In this document: positions 24,314 through 38,833 of the stretch, one piece after another
How the letters are laid out: each line of letters opens with the position of its first letter
How positions within the stretch are numbered: the first letter of the stretch is position 1
NCBI GenBank assembly: GCA_900239685.1
Contig: OENT01000012.1
Span: 350,825-414,824 of the forward strand
Source of the DNA: Rotaria macrura
Lineage: Eukaryota; Rotifera; Eurotatoria; Philodinida; Philodinidae
DNA length: 64,000 bases
Direction of reading: 5' to 3'
The notes under the pieces: model-generated
What the model was told of the DNA's origin: nothing
What the model saw: the letters and a program-made list of their open reading frames with translations, nothing else
The model's database searches: none
Position numbers and translations under genes: made by a program

Positions 24314-26075
24314 ACCTATTGTTGTGTTTTAGATTTATTTATGTAGATATTTTGTTAGAGAACTTAAAATAATATCATGTCGAACTGTTTTCTTAAGAAA
24401 TAGAATAATAACAAAGCTAATGAAATTTTCTACGTTGATCGGCTTAGTTCGTATTAGTAAAAGCTAAAATCTCAAAAGATCAACACTAATTTCTGATTAG
24501 TTTTAGTGTTCATTTGGACAATAACTAATAAACAGATATCTCATTTTGACAATCAAAATTGTTCCTTCATACTTTTCTGTTAATTTAATGAGGCAATCAA
24601 ATCCCAATGTAACAGATAAATGATAGTCTAAAGCTACCCATTTATGACTGAACTATCAAATAAATATATATTTACACATAAAAATTCATGGGAGGTAAGC
24701 ATTTCAGTATTCCATAAAATTGAAATCATTATCTTTTCGTGTCAAAATCAAAAATGAATCGATGACAGGAATTTTAATCACTGTCATTCAGTTGTAAATC
24801 GTTATTCACCATGCGTGAAATTCACTCGATAAACTCGACATTTTTTTATGAAAGTAGAATTTCTAACACTCGAATCTTTTTAAGATGAATTGGTGATTAA
24901 ATTAATACAAGTCAACATGAAAACACAACATGCACCAATTTAGTGGTGTGCCATCGAATTCACTGTTTCGATCATCAGAAATGCCATTTTTTTGCAATAC
25001 GATTCACGAAAAACATGAACTTCTTTTTTTTTATGTTTGCTCGAATCTAGAGGATGAATGACGTAGATTCGATGGTTTATAAGATAATGCTATTGATGAG
25101 TAATCAACAATTGTTTTCGTTGAATAAATCTATATATATAAGTGACTCTTCTGTAGATAAGTCAAAATAAATCAAAATTCAATATTTGATTAGTTATCCA
25201 TTGGATGAATGATGCACATATCAACACACAGAGAATAGTGTGACTATATCTCTTAGACGTGTTCGTAAATTAATTCATACTTTTATCATTAAGTTTTAAG
25301 CATCTATTTCTATTGAGAGAGAAAAAGTAAAGAATCTGTTAATATAATCTTTTCCGGTTGTCGTTATGTTAACTTTAACTTAAGAAAATTACACATAGTG
25401 ACAATATCGAATAGCAAAATTTTCAATGGTGTAGGGAAAATAGTGTCTGTAGAAAGTGACAATCGCCTATGATTCATGTTCCCGTTGTATTTTATGAGAA
25501 TAAGATAATTTGAATATAAATTCTTGCCTCATAATGAAAGACTTCTTCAGGGAGTTCTTCTATTGTGAGGGGAGCTAGTGGGTCACCATAATCGAAATCT
25601 TTTGATATTTATCTGTCGGAAGTTTTACTAAATTATTAACAGAATAACTCTATACTTGCTTTGGACATCCTATTGTTGTCTTTTTTTGATCATTTTCATC
25701 ATACGTTGCCATGTAATGATAGAAATTGAATGAAAAAAAATATTATAATAAATCCATTTTTCTAACATATCTTTCCGGGCAATTTTATTTTTGTAACTTT
25801 TTTCTTCTTACCAAAAAAGGTGATTTCAAAATGCACATGCACTCCTAATAAGGTAATGCATATCGTCTTCTGACGATGGATGATTCATGCCACATGCCAG
25901 CTTTTTCTGTTCTCTTGTTTTCTCCATATTAATACATCTGCATCGAGAGAAAAAATTGTATTCCATACGTTAGTTGTTTTTTGTCTGTGTCTCATCTGTG
26001 GATTCAGATATACTATATACATATATCTTCCCTTTCTAGAAGAAGATAAAAATAGCAGAAGCATCGTGATAGAAT
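24314..26075. other. intergenic between 14-3-3 and F-box gene
   Basis: No gene recognised. A short imperfect hairpin AACACTAA...TTAGTGTT lies at about 24481-24511. Immediately before the F-box gene a pyrimidine tract ends in TTTCTAG at 26039, an acceptor-like site 36 nt before the ATG. Confidence 0.5.
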
Positions 26076-27490
26076 ATGGCATCTTCAGATAAAATAGAAC
26101 CTTGTCCTATAAATGACCTTCCCGAACTGGTCTTAGTTCAAATATTTTCTTATTTATTAATCGATGAACGACCTGTTTTAGAAGAAACATGTAAATTGTG
26201 GTACAATATTCTAAGAAATGTTCATGGTCTTGCATTTACTTGTGTTATAAAATTACGTGCACTCATTGAAGAAACGATTGATCCCAAACAAGCACGAGTT
26301 GGACGTGTTCTACCCCGACGGACACAAGAAACTACAAATCAACCAAAACAAGTAAAAACAATTGATCCAAGGCCATATGGTTATATTCAGCAATATTTAA
26401 AACGATTTCGTCATCGTATTAAACATTTATACATTGATGTTGAACAACAAGATGCGACATGTCGTTATGTTCTTTGTCAATTATTAACACTTTTCGGACC
26501 AGAACAATGTACACAAGGTAGACAAATTCGTTCATTTCGCTTACGTTTCATTGGTCATAATCCATTACTGATGCAATCTCAAACTATACTTCAACCATTA
26601 CGAACATTTTTTCAATATGATGCTTCGAAAAATCGTCATGAATCTCTTATTTCATGTGATTTATCCGGTCTTATGATATCATTAGATGATGATACAATTT
26701 TAACATTGATCAAAAATAATCCATATTTACGTAAATTAAATCTACAAGATCAATCATTAGTTTGTATACTCACACCATTTTGTGTTCTACAAATAATTGA
26801 TACGCTTAAAGAACTTGAAGATTTATGGATTGATATGGTATCATTATGTGATGAGTTTATTTTAATACTTATTGGCAATGATGATAAACAACAAATAATT
26901 CAAAAATCCCCACTCAAACATTTAGGCATAAGAATAAGACGAGAAGAAAAATTTTCAGATGAAATCGAAACAAATCTATGGCAGAAATTACATGAAAAAT
27001 ATCCACATTTGAAAATGACATTAAATTTTGGTATAACAACACCATTGAATCGTATTCGAACTTATATGAATGGTGATTTACAACTACCAGTATGGTTTTC
27101 GTTTTTTATGATAAACTAAAATATCTTGCTGGTCGTTTATATTTGTAGGTGCAAACATTGATAATTAATACACCAATACCGGTAGTTGATGAAGTTTGTT
27201 TAGCAGCAAATACTTATAGCGATACGCTTGAACATGTTCATATCAATACGTCTGGCCAATGGGCTGCTATGACACGAACAACTTCATTTAATCAAGCTGT
27301 TATTTACTTAGCATATAAATGTATTCATTTACGTACACTCTATGTTGATGTCGCACTGAGCCAAGATACGATTGAAGAAATTTATCGATTACATCCTCAC
27401 CTGAAAGAACCAGGGGCAAGTAAACTTCTTCTTGTCGATAGTCCTACGCATACAATTCTGCCACAAGACATGGGTGATTTATTTGGATAG
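26076..27490 (+). CDS. F-box protein, probable SCF substrate adaptor
   Basis: Predicted adaptor that binds Skp1 through its F-box and presents substrates to a Cullin-RING ubiquitin ligase. Exons 26076-27089 and 27149-27490 (59 bp intron, phase 0) give 451 residues. The F-box is at about residues 10-50, with INDLPELVLVQIFSYL, then LEETCKLWYNIL. The rest is irregular leucine-rich repeat-like material, for example NNPYLRKLNLQDQSL, TLKELEDLWIDMVSL and CIHLRTLYVDVAL, interrupted by a basic stretch at about 75-105 (RVLPRRTQETTNQPKQ). The layout resembles FBXO33/FBXO39-type F-box proteins, but I cannot assign an orthologue. The splice donor CCA then GTATGG was chosen because the first-exon frame otherwise ends in an intronic stop. 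A poly(A) signal candidate lies 188 nt after the stop. Confidence 0.85.
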
Positions 27491-27677
27491 TCTATGCTAT
27501 GAATATGTTCTCGTTCTTTTTGATTCAAAAAACAAAAGCGTTTCGGTCTTTTTCAATGTTTATATCAATATTTAAATAACAGACAATTTATGCTTGTAAA
27601 ATATATTTTCATTTCATTTTCTAATTCTTCTGAAATACATTCGTATATTTTATGAATCCACATGAAAAATATAATTC

Positions 27678-27683
27678 AATAAA
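27678..27683 (+). terminator. candidate poly(A) signal of F-box gene
   Basis: AATAAA, 188 nt after the F-box stop codon, followed by a T-rich stretch. Position-based support only. Confidence 0.45.
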
Positions 27684-30342
27684 TGTTTTCATGTCTTAAA
27701 AATGATAAAATCAACCTAGACAATGAATGATTACATTTGATAAATGATGAGCATAAAACGATTTCTCTTTTAATTCATAGAATCCGTTTTCTTTTCTGGT
27801 GATTTTCATGTTTTATAAAATTTATAAAATTAAATGTTAGCATTAGCATATGTATTATTTCATCTTACGTGTTAGTAAGAGTTGCAACTGTAAACAATCA
27901 GTATCATGATTCATTCGGAGAATAGAAGGAAACGAAAAAATCACATATCATATTTCTCGAATTCAGTACTCATCGATGTATAAGATGTGCTACTAACGAG
28001 AAATACCTGAAATTTCAATCGGAAATTTAACTATAATGCGAAATATTGAAATCTTATACCAAAATCCGATTTGTACAATGGCAAAAGTGTGAAGAATGAA
28101 TTTACCTGATCATAGCATCATCTCATATTTGTCTCTTTCGTTTTGGTTACTTTTGTCATCGTTGATCTGTCGAGACGATTGTTATAATGTCTGTGATGAA
28201 CATGAGAAGCTTCTTTCGTTTAAAGACAATAGAGAGTACAATTCCAATTTTTTCTATCATTTTCAAGGTGCATATTTTTGTGTACATCATGCAGTCTTCA
28301 CTGAATCATGGATACCGTGACAGCGTATTTGAATCGTTAGTTTATTGCGGTAGAAACACTCCATTTTTATATCGCCTATGTTTTTAAATAGTGATACAGA
28401 CCTCAGAAACAGCTATCACCTGCAGGGTGAATTCCAACTTGAAACTTTGCATATAAAAGAATCTTTTAAGCTTATCGTGTTTTGCGAATATGTCTGATCT
28501 GACAAATTTCTTTTTTATTATCTGACATGAAAACATTAAATCTACATCTATATCTGGATGATGTAAAATATACATGATGACCGTATTTGTATCTTGAGAT
28601 AGGAATAGAACCCTTTAAAAAAAATAATCTCTCTAACGGCTGTTTCTATGTAAAATTTGAAGTCAGCATTCGAAAGTCAATTTTTCTATTTCAATTTGAG
28701 CAGAAGCCTCGTACCCACTAAAAATACATTTTATGAAGTCAAAATCTTTGTAACAGTTAGATGATTGACAGAATACTGATAACTGATTCGAATCTAAACG
28801 ATACAATCAGTGTGAACACAACAAGAAAAAGATAAAGCAGATTATGTCATTTTCGGGTAAGATTCAAATGTAATTTTTAGACAATGAAGAACCACACATC
28901 ATGAAAATCTTAATAATAAAACAACATGAATAGTTTAGCAACTTCGAATAGAAGTTCAAGAAGTTTCAGAAAACTATTGATCGTGAACTATTTCTTAAAA
29001 AAGATTCAACAAAATACTGTTCAATGAGATTAACAACAATAGTTACATTGTATTTCACATTTTAAATTTAAAAGAACTGTTCTGATAATCTGTTGATATT
29101 GATACGCTAAAATTCACTGGCATCCATCGACAATGAAAATAATGATAATCAATATCATTCCATTCTTGGTAACAATGAGCTCTATCTCTCTCTAATTAAA
29201 TAATCTCTAATTTTTATGATCGTTATTGAGATCTGAATACTTACTGCCATTTATATTATTATAGTAACACCGATTAAACAAAATTAATTCTATAAGATCA
29301 TCTTCTTAATAAAAACTATCAGTCGTCCACATAAATGCTCATAGTGATTAAACATTGAAAACATCTGACTTCAGACAAAACTACCTCGATGCTGATAGTT
29401 GATCTATATTTATTAAGTTTACCATTTATATAATCAGTGCAGAATACATCTCATCCACTGTTGAAATATGATGTTAGAAAAAAGAGATATCGATCCATCG
29501 AAGAAGATCGAACTCAATCCCAAAATGAGTTACCAATCATATTATTTCTTCATTCGATCAATTATACGATAGTGACAAATAAAGTAATGTTGTTCGATTT
29601 CTTTGTTCTACATTTGCTACATATAAAATGAGAGAAGAAAGAACTAGTGAATAGCAAGACATTTTTCAGCACCTAAATACTTTCTCATCTAGAACAAAGT
29701 TGCATTTTCTTCACTATTTTTATAGTCGTTTTTCATGCATCAAAAAATTGCAGATCTCGTTCTTCATGGAAAACCATGAAATAACAGCGAGCTGCATCAA
29801 ATTGATGGTACATCAAACTCATGCTGGTATTTAAATTTTCTTGAAAAAGATCAGCAGAAAGCATGAGTTAAACGAGTTATGTTTGGAGTATGCTTATTGT
29901 GACGGAAAATAAAATAAGAATGAATGGTAAGTAAATGGTATGCTATTAAATGAATGAGGCAGTTGTTATTGAATCACTATATATTGTTCTGCCTTATATT
30001 TATTTATGTCGATCCACGCCTGATTCCGTTACTTGTTGAGTTTTACCTTTATTTCAACAGTAATTACTACACGTACATCTTTCATCTAGTATTCTGAAAC
30101 TAATCGCTTTTGCATACACTCTTATCAACTCTAAACCAATATCTTCCTCTCTCCATCCTTGATATTCGCAACCGTGCATATACTTTATGATTCTTCTCAC
30201 TCTTTCTCTATTGTGCAAAGAGAACAATGAACATCTATACTAGGTATAGAGCAGTGATTACAAAGTTATTGAAAAAGAACGATCTACAGCGTAGTAATTA
30301 GAAAGCCATTGAACAAGTATCAAAACTATCAGTAGTATTAAG

Positions 30343-30365
30343 CAGGGCCGGCGCCAAGCCATGGC
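30343..30365 (+). repeat. GC-rich CAGGGCCGGCGCC motif, possible transposon end
   Basis: An isolated GC-rich block in strongly AT-rich DNA, opening with CAGGGCCGGCGCC. hAT and related elements often begin with CAGGG or CAGRG. No matching inverted end was seen within several kb, so this may be a truncated copy or chance. Confidence 0.25.
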
Positions 30366-33300
30366 ACCTCCAGTCGAAGTATACTGCCCTTTTACGACCG
30401 TATCCTTCGATCTGTGTCGATGGAATAAGAGTCACACAATGCACGGATGAATATCACATATAGGTGATAACATATCACATCGATATCTCTCTTGGCACAC
30501 TTATTTTGTGAAAAATGATTTGATTTATGTGATGCGATGAATCGTATTTTTCTCTCTCGTATTGCAATTGTAGATGTTGCTTTTCTATCGCAGATTTTGT
30601 TGAGAGTATCTATTTTTATTTGGACATGTTATCAGATCAATTCAGTAATAAGAAGAGAGATGCACAATTTTTCTAATGGCGTATTGAGATGACGAGGGAC
30701 AAAATCAGATCAACGTTGTGAACTGCGACGCATCAAACAATCCGATGTCCCTTGATTTATAGTGTTGAGATTTCGAAATATATTGATCATCACTATGCTT
30801 CTATGTAGTTAAGTTGTTCAACGAGAATTTTCCCCCTGCTCTTGTAGCTAAAGGTAACACTTTGTATGCTGTTGAAAAAAAATCTCCAATACGGTATTAA
30901 ACATGAACGCGTATGATCCACCACATTTAATCTGATCAGAAAAAAATGATGAGAATATCGATATTACAAATATTCATCATTCAGGATGACACTGCAATTT
31001 TTTTGCAACTAATTTAGATTTATTTCCAGAATTTAGAAATAAAGTCATACGTTTTAGTTCTTGAAAGACAATGATATGTATTCATCTTTTACAACTTTCT
31101 TAACGTACGTTTCTAAAGTTTAGAAGATATCTATATTTTTCGGTTATACTTATTTCTTTCGTCAGAAGAATTCTCAAACAAACTTGGTTGTCCTAAAGAA
31201 AGAAGATGGAAAATGATTCTAGTGTTCATTAGATGTCGATTGATAGGGGCTGAGTCTCGACGCTTATTTTACCTTTTTACTACCAGCTAAAGAGACACGC
31301 TATTTATATTTAGATAGATACATCTGTTGTAAACTATACACATCGATTAATATTTAACTAGATTATACGGATATTTGTCGGCCTTTTTCGATTAGAAAAG
31401 TCAACCATACCAATTTACAGTTAACCTTTATTTTTAATCAATACCTAATCATTCTTGCAAATTTTCAACTGAAAATATGATCATGAATAGTTAGAATTTA
31501 GAATCATCGTACAATGTTGAAAGATTTAATAAGAACAATTGTATCATTTAAAAGATAGAATTAATTTAAATCATGAACTTGAAAAATAGAAAGAATGATT
31601 CCATTGGAATAATAAAATGAACTGAGAAAATGATACCTTACGGGATTAATTTTTTTCAAAGAAAACATGTGTGAGTTTTTCAATTTATTTTCTATACAAA
31701 CATTGTAATATTCGTGTGATCGTTCGCAACATCTCTCAAAGAGTTTTGGACATCAAAATTTGTGATATTCGTCGAGTTTTCTCGATTTTTCAGATGAGTA
31801 ATATATTTTCAAAACAAAAAAGGAATTTCCAATGTATGCATACTCTTAGTATGCCGAGTTCGATCGTTAGTAACGTTTCATACGTGGAAAATCAATTCGT
31901 AAATGATTTATTGAAAATTCAGCAGTAATTGTACTTTTAGCATCAGACAAAAACAAATGCTTTGATAAAATAAAAAGAAAACTCTAAGTACAATTATTTT
32001 CGAACTGTAATCATGAAGATGAAATCATTTTTGCGAACATCTGAACTAAGTTTGACTACAGATATGCTGTCTGTTGAACCTTTGCTAACTATCAAATTTG
32101 TATGACAGGGAAATTTTTCATAATCTACCGTGTATTTAGTCATTTATAAATAAACATGAGAAACAATCAATAAATTTTGAAAATTTGATAGAAATCGTAT
32201 TGTAGTTCATAGATCGACGAAAAATTCTGAGTTACAACTGAACATATCGAACGCATTCTAATTATATTTCAGTCCATTCGAGAATTGTTTCTAATTCTCT
32301 TGATAGATACATATTATCAGCAGAGAAAATCATTCGAACAAAGTTTATTCCAAATGGAATTCATATCATATTCATTTATTCAATCTTGTATAAATTACGA
32401 ACAAACGATAAAGTTAATGTGTGGATTATTGTTACCGAAAAATTGTTATCCTAATTCAAGTAAATAAACATATCTAGTTTACTTTTGTATATGAATGATA
32501 TAGTTGTAGTCTCAAAAATTAAGAGGCAAAAAATGAAGCATGTATAATATATTTTCTATCGTGTACCAATCATATAGGTTTATACAATTTAGTTTGACTG
32601 ATAAACAGATCACTGGTGAATTTCATTCATAGTTATAAAACTCTTTTAATAACTGTTTTTACAACAATTAAGAAGAAAGTATACTACTGTATATTTAGTC
32701 ATAACTAATTTAACTAGGAAAGAGAGCACTCTCACGTATCAATGTTTAATATGCTTTGCTGTTGACGGTTATCGGAAAAAAATTGATTAAATAATAAAAA
32801 TAAATAGGCTTCTTTTGGAAAAAAAAATTCTTTCAACATGAAATTTTCATTTCTTCTGTGAACAATCATGTTTACAACATCGATACAATCGAGTGCCATA
32901 TTTACCACTTCTGTTAACAGTACAATTGACAGGAAAGGTAAATTTTTTGTTATTCATGTAATATTTTTATTTTTGTAAACTGCACATAAACACTATATGT
33001 ATCATGAAAGTTCTATGCACTCGTTCTTTCGATTGTAAGTTGTTCATGATCTCTAAAGTCTCCATTCGCAAACACGAGACGAATAAAAGAAATAATATCA
33101 AAGATTATTTAGATAGTAGAAGCTATATTATGCATCCCACAAGTTCAATGAAATTTTGAATTTCTATTTCGTAGTGATAATCCAGGATACAAAAGATTAT
33201 CAAACATGAGATAGTAGCGATACTTTCATGAGACGTGCTATTTTTATTTAATAAAATCTTAGTACTTGTAGTTAAGCACCATGAATGCATGTCACCTTGT

Positions 33301-33766
33301 AACCTTTTTGTCCTTTCGAGTATAATAAATAGCTCGATCCCTAGTTTATTGAAAATAAATGTCAAATACATGCCGTCTTTCAGTGCATGCATTGGTTATT
33401 AGCTCGATGAATCATGAGATTTTTCTATGCACATTGAAGATTGTTATATTGACACAAAATGTTTTTTCATTTCTATTCGGAAGAAATACTTTGAATCGAA
33501 ATTGTAGGTCATAAGAATCTGTGTATGCATTTATAGTTTCAGGTTCACTAAACTAAACTACCCCATAGATTACAATACTTGTCGTGATCTACTGCACATA
33601 CGATTGGACAACCAACTAGAAGAGCAAACAGGGTGTTTTTTTTTTGTTCTGCAACCACACAAACGAAGGCATATGCGCCAGCATAGCAACGTTGACTAGC
33701 AGTCGTAAAACAAGTAACGTAGAATAGCAGCCACGCGTTCTCTTGAACTCATATTTTCTTCTCACT

Positions 33767-34993
33767 ATGAGTAAAAGACACAGATTGAATGATTCAATAT
33801 CCATGCCACCTAAAGAATGTAAAATATGTGGTGATGTGGCACGTGGTCTAAATTTCAATCTAATGAGTTGTATGTCGTGTAAAACATTTTTTCGAAGAAA
33901 TGCGCACAAAAAATGGGTAAGCTTGATTGACATTAAAAACAAAATGCAATTTTTTACTTATAAAATTCGCACAGCTTTTGTCACGTTGCGAGTTTGAAAA
34001 TGGTTGCAATTTAACAAAAATAACACGCAGCTACTGTTCGCCATGTCGTCTGAAGAAATGCTTTGCATTAGGAATGATTCCTGAAATGATTCGACGCACG
34101 CCTCAACCTAACACTGCCGTAAGAAAAACAAAAGAGCTTAACGAAAAACTCACTCAATCACTCTCAGTAATTTTATTCTTTTTTGAACTTTATTCGAGAA
34201 TGATGCTCTTATTTATTCTTTTTTTTTTGTGTAGCTATCACCGATTAACCTTCTCAAAAATGATCGCTCAACATTAACAACAAACGAATGGATGCTTATG
34301 TCAAATTTTCTGCAAGCTTTTGATGAGCGAAATACTTCCCTAGAAGTTAAAAATTCTCTCAATAAATTAGTTTCATTACCACCCAAATTACGTTTGAAAC
34401 ATTCGGAACTCACGATTTTTCTTGGTCAACTATATGGCGGTGTTGGACCACTCATTGAGTGCTCACCAGATTTTCGTTCTCTGTCACCTGATGCTCGTCA
34501 GCTTCTTGCTAAACACAATTTGTACATGACTGGCGTGCTTAATGCATCTTTTCTCTGTCGTGAACTATGTATATCTGCAAATATGTCTGTCCTCAATGGT
34601 TGCGTTCAGATTTATGGATCAAGTTTCATGTTGCAATGTAGTCAAAGCATAGCCAGATATGATCCAAATGGAACTCTTATTAAAGTTCTGATATTCATAT
34701 TGGCTTTTTCGAGTAATTGCTCAATCGTCACGTATGATAAAGATGAAACTATTTCGCTCATGTCAAAATCAATTGATATTGTTCGTATTCAGAACGAATA
34801 TGTTACAATGTTATGGAAGTATTTAGTATATATGTATGGATTTAAAGAGGCAGCACTTCGATATACTAGTCTCGTCAAGAATGTTTTAGATCTAATTCGT
34901 ATTCAAAATGTGATGCCACAAAATGAAACTAGTCGCGTTATGCTCGATGTTATCGTAGCAGAAACTGAAAGAAAACTGGTGATCCACGATTGA
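33767..34993 (+). CDS. nuclear receptor-like transcription factor (paralogue 2)
   Basis: Predicted nuclear receptor of 366 residues. Exons 33767-33916, 33975-34166 and 34235-34993, GT-AG, phase 0. Finger 1 is in exon 1 (CKICGDVARG...CMSCKTFFRRNA), with C-x2-C-x13-C-x2-C spacing. Finger 2 and CRLKKCFALGM are in exon 2, with C-x5-C-x9-C-x2-C spacing. Exon 3 is exactly 759 nt, as in the other three copies, and encodes the hinge and ligand-binding-like domain (LPPKLRLKHSEL, LAKHNLYMTGVLNA, FSSNCSIVTYD, VTMLWKYLVYMYGFKEAALRY). An in-frame ATG 24 nt upstream (33743) would add eight hydrophobic residues; the internal Met, which starts MSKR, matches paralogue 1 (MSKI). The P-box CMSCKT departs from CEGCKG. 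All zinc ligands are present, so it looks functional. Confidence 0.9.
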
Positions 34994-37900
34994 ATCATGC
35001 ATTACATCCAATCAAAAGTAGCACTAACCACTTCTCATGATTTCTCGCTTATATCACGATAAATAATAAGGTTGACACAAAATAACAACATATAATCCAT
35101 GATTGTACATTTTCTATCATCGCGGGAGATTTTTTTTATAAAACATTACTTATTGTTAAACTAACATGCTGGAATAATACTATTTTAGAAAATGAATCAA
35201 ATAGATGTCCAAGTGAAAATACATTCAAATAAAAAATACGCACTAGAAATTATTACAAACATGTTATGTTTCACTGAAATAGTCAAATTAAAATGATACA
35301 TGTAGCTTATAAACCGAATTCTAAATACCGCAGTATATTTTTGAATTTGATTCGTTTTTAAAAACAAGTTTGAAATGTTAAATGTACTCTTGCTTGTTTC
35401 AACAAATAGTTATCTGGATGATTTTGTGCAGCAAAATAACCGTCAAGTAATTGATACGTTAAAAGAAAATATTCTTGTATGTTTGTAGAAGGAACAGCAT
35501 GTTATTCAAAATATGCTGTAACTTACAGAACATGAGAGAAAGTTTCAATACAATTATTAGCAGTATCAGTTTTTAAATTTGAGATTAACCACGTATACTT
35601 ATATTCTCCTAATGTTTTTACGAAAGGAACAATGTTTTGCTTTAAGTGTTTTGTCAAAGGCATTCACGTATTGCTTGTTGAAAATTTTATTCTTTAATAA
35701 TAACATATTGAATTTATTTTATTTACACAGCTGGCATTGGTAAAAAATAACCCTTTTTTTAAATTAAAACGATTGAATCATCTATCAACCCATACAAATT
35801 TTTCGTATTTATTTAAGATATCTAATGAAAATCTTGTTTATCTTTGTTACGAAACAATATTTTACAATCTTGTACAAAACGTTGAGTGTCTGTGAAAGTT
35901 AGAACGGTTTGTTTGAAATCGAACTCTGCATGCGATGTAGTAGATAAGTGCTAAATTATTGAAAATTTTTATGATAGAACTGTTGTTAATTACTCATGAT
36001 CATTATCGAGGTAAGACAGTGCTTCTATTCTTCGATGCAGAGCCATCTATAAGGTAGTATGGGCTAGTTCAATCATGCAACAATAAAAACTTATTCTCTC
36101 AAATCATGTTATTTGAATTGTTTAATATTCTCCATGATTCTTAGTTTTAAATGAATGATAGTTTTGTACTGATAGTCATTTTCAATATGAAAATTGCGTA
36201 CGATTTGCATAGAGCACAATGAACACTTTTGTATTTTACTTTTATAGATTATATCTTGTGATCTACATAGTTGATTTTAAATTAATCTCACAAAAAACTT
36301 ATCGCTCTGCAGAATAGTCGACTTATTTTCTCATGCGATCTATTGTTTTTTTTTGTGTGGATCGATTCGTGTGAGCCTATCTTCATCGGATTCCAATACT
36401 AGACGTTCACCATTGAACAACAGTTGCGTGCTTCATAATTATATGATCTTTTCAGGACTCCTAGTGTCATTATTCAGAGAAAAGACATTGACGATGATAC
36501 ACAATTAGTAGTGCTTTAAGATGAATTATAAATTATGGTCTTCAAAACTAGACTTGCTCCATGAAACAATAATACGTCTAATGTGCAACGTAAATTTCAT
36601 TACTGAACAAAAGAAATGACATGTCGCTCAAGGTGAACAGCAATAACTTTTAGATGATATTTGATTCAAATATTACAATGGCAAGAATCTATCCGAAAAT
36701 AGGTTTTTCTTCGCTGTTCTACTTTTTACGTCAATCAATTTTCTAAGCACAAAAAGCACATTTATTATGTAAAATATCCAACAAATATTGGAGGTGTTCA
36801 AAGAGAACGTTGCAACTTATGAGAAATTTCAGGGATGCTGTGGGTAATTTATTTATCATTTTTCTTACTATTGCGGTTGACCGATGGAATAGTTGTTCAT
36901 CCTTTTACTTTTGTATCAAAACAGAGTCTTATTTTAACAAAAAAAGCATTTGATAATTTTATAGAGTCATAAATAAGAATGAAATGAACCTAGCTTAACT
37001 AAGAAAAACCGAAAAAATATTAGTATTGTGCTTAGAGCCATTCGTTACAAATGAAACATCACATATTCAACTNTAATTCACATATAGATGTATAATATTT
37101 TTAAAAAATCAATTGTTTTTCAATGAATATTTGGATAGTGTACATAGAAATCTTCTTTAGTACATTATACGATCTTCAAGCATTTCTCAAAGTTTTATTT
37201 TTCGATAAAAATATATTCGAAAGTGTTGAAATACACAGAAGCATTCATTCATACTCTTTATGTCGATTATAAAGAATCATACTACAAAATTTTCCATTCG
37301 CATTTACGGTAAAAGTCAAATTTCAAAATGTGAGCATCAGAATCTTTTCAATACAAGAACTAATGAAGAAATGCGTCTATGGTAGATGTCAACACAACTT
37401 TTCTGAGATCCAACCATATACTACTATTTATCTCATCACAGACAAATCTAAAAAGATTTTGGAGACGTTTTTATAAAGTACATTACAGACAATTTCGCCT
37501 AATAGATTTCATTTGATGAAGACCTTAAGAAACGTAATATTTTTCCAAGATCGACGCAAAACGCGAGAGTTTAATAAATTTTGACATTAGACTCTACTAT
37601 CACTCGAGATGTATGATAGTATAGAATACTAATTAAGTTAGTTATATATCACTTCTTTGGACTGGATGCACATAAATTAAAATAATCGAAATTTGTCTGG
37701 TATACACAGAGTTGGTCTATTTATAACAATGAATATTCCTTTAAATTTGAAGTTCTCATGAGAACTTATACTTTTTTCGCAAACTATATGTGATAGCTAT
37801 CGTTTAGATGTTACAAAAGAAAAAGTCAAGCCCGTAGAATACATCATCCATAAAAATCTCAAGAACACTACTGCCGAGAAGAAATTCTCAACTCAGTGTT

Positions 37901-38833
37901 ACTGTTATAATATTAAATTCACATACGACAACTAACATGGTGTATTGAATCAACATTAAAAACTATATGTATTCAAACGTATTCCAATTCATTCTTTGAC
38001 GTCTGATTCAAAACGGGCCGCCCGTCAAGGTTCTATTGAACAACAATTTTAAGCTCGTTGTTACTTTTACAGTACCAATAAAGTTTCCAGTTGATCAAAA
38101 AATTCGTTGAACTCTTACTAACAGATAGGTCAAAAGAGAAAAAACCAGAAATTTTCATAAAATATCAGTTCGTTGAACAATTTAGAAGAACCTAGTGAAA
38201 CTGTCAGCGAAAAATAAGTTGTTAACAGTATCATAAATACAAATTCACTCTGTTTTGAAATGTTAGCTCAGAACATTATATAACTTTTTATCAAGAGTAT
38301 GCTGTTCTTTTGGAAATGAACTCCATAATCTGCAGGAAAAAAACAACTCAGCTTCTTCTCTGAAGAATAGTTTTACTAATATTTTATAATTTAGTTTTCT
38401 TTAATGAATATTGTTAGACTTTCTTCATCAGCATATATAGTTTTCGTTATTGTTGGTAAATCTCATTTAATTACATTAAATGACTTGTACTAAATATGTC
38501 AGTGGAAGTTTGTAGAGTACAAACAACAAGTGTGTAATTAATTTGGTCACGTCTAATATACCGATATCTTGTGTGATGGTACCATCTAGAAAATACATTG
38601 AATTTCCCGAGAACAACGTTAGCAACATTTTTCAAGTCTCATATAGTACTGTTTGTTGATGATCCTAATTGAAACTAAATGATTGTCTTTCAAAGATGTA
38701 ATGTTAAAATCTTCAACTAAGAGCATTATCATTAATTAAACAAATACGAAGTGTAATATATACATAGGAACAATACAACTGACACAACGGATATTGTATG
38801 ATTTCAATTTCGTCAAACATGGGCAGAGACACT
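34994..38833. other. intergenic, no gene recognised
   Basis: AT-rich, without supported open frames. It contains an ambiguous base at 37073 and a compact palindrome, ACGGGC-C-GCCCGT, at about 38013-38025. Nothing else supported. Confidence 0.5.

Larger units (their letters stand above)
27491..33766. other. 6.3 kb intergenic, no gene recognised
   Basis: AT-rich with short chance frames on both strands. Frames at 28096-28320 and 29437-29631 were considered and not supported. A GC-rich spot, CAGGGCCGGCGCC at 30343-30355, stands out sharply and resembles the end of a DNA transposon, but no partner end was found nearby. Confidence 0.5.

Noticed and set aside
33616-33942. 108-codon minus-strand frame over receptor 2 exon 1
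   Set aside because: It is the antisense shadow of the zinc-finger exon, and the same shadow occurs at 54985-55191 over receptor 4.
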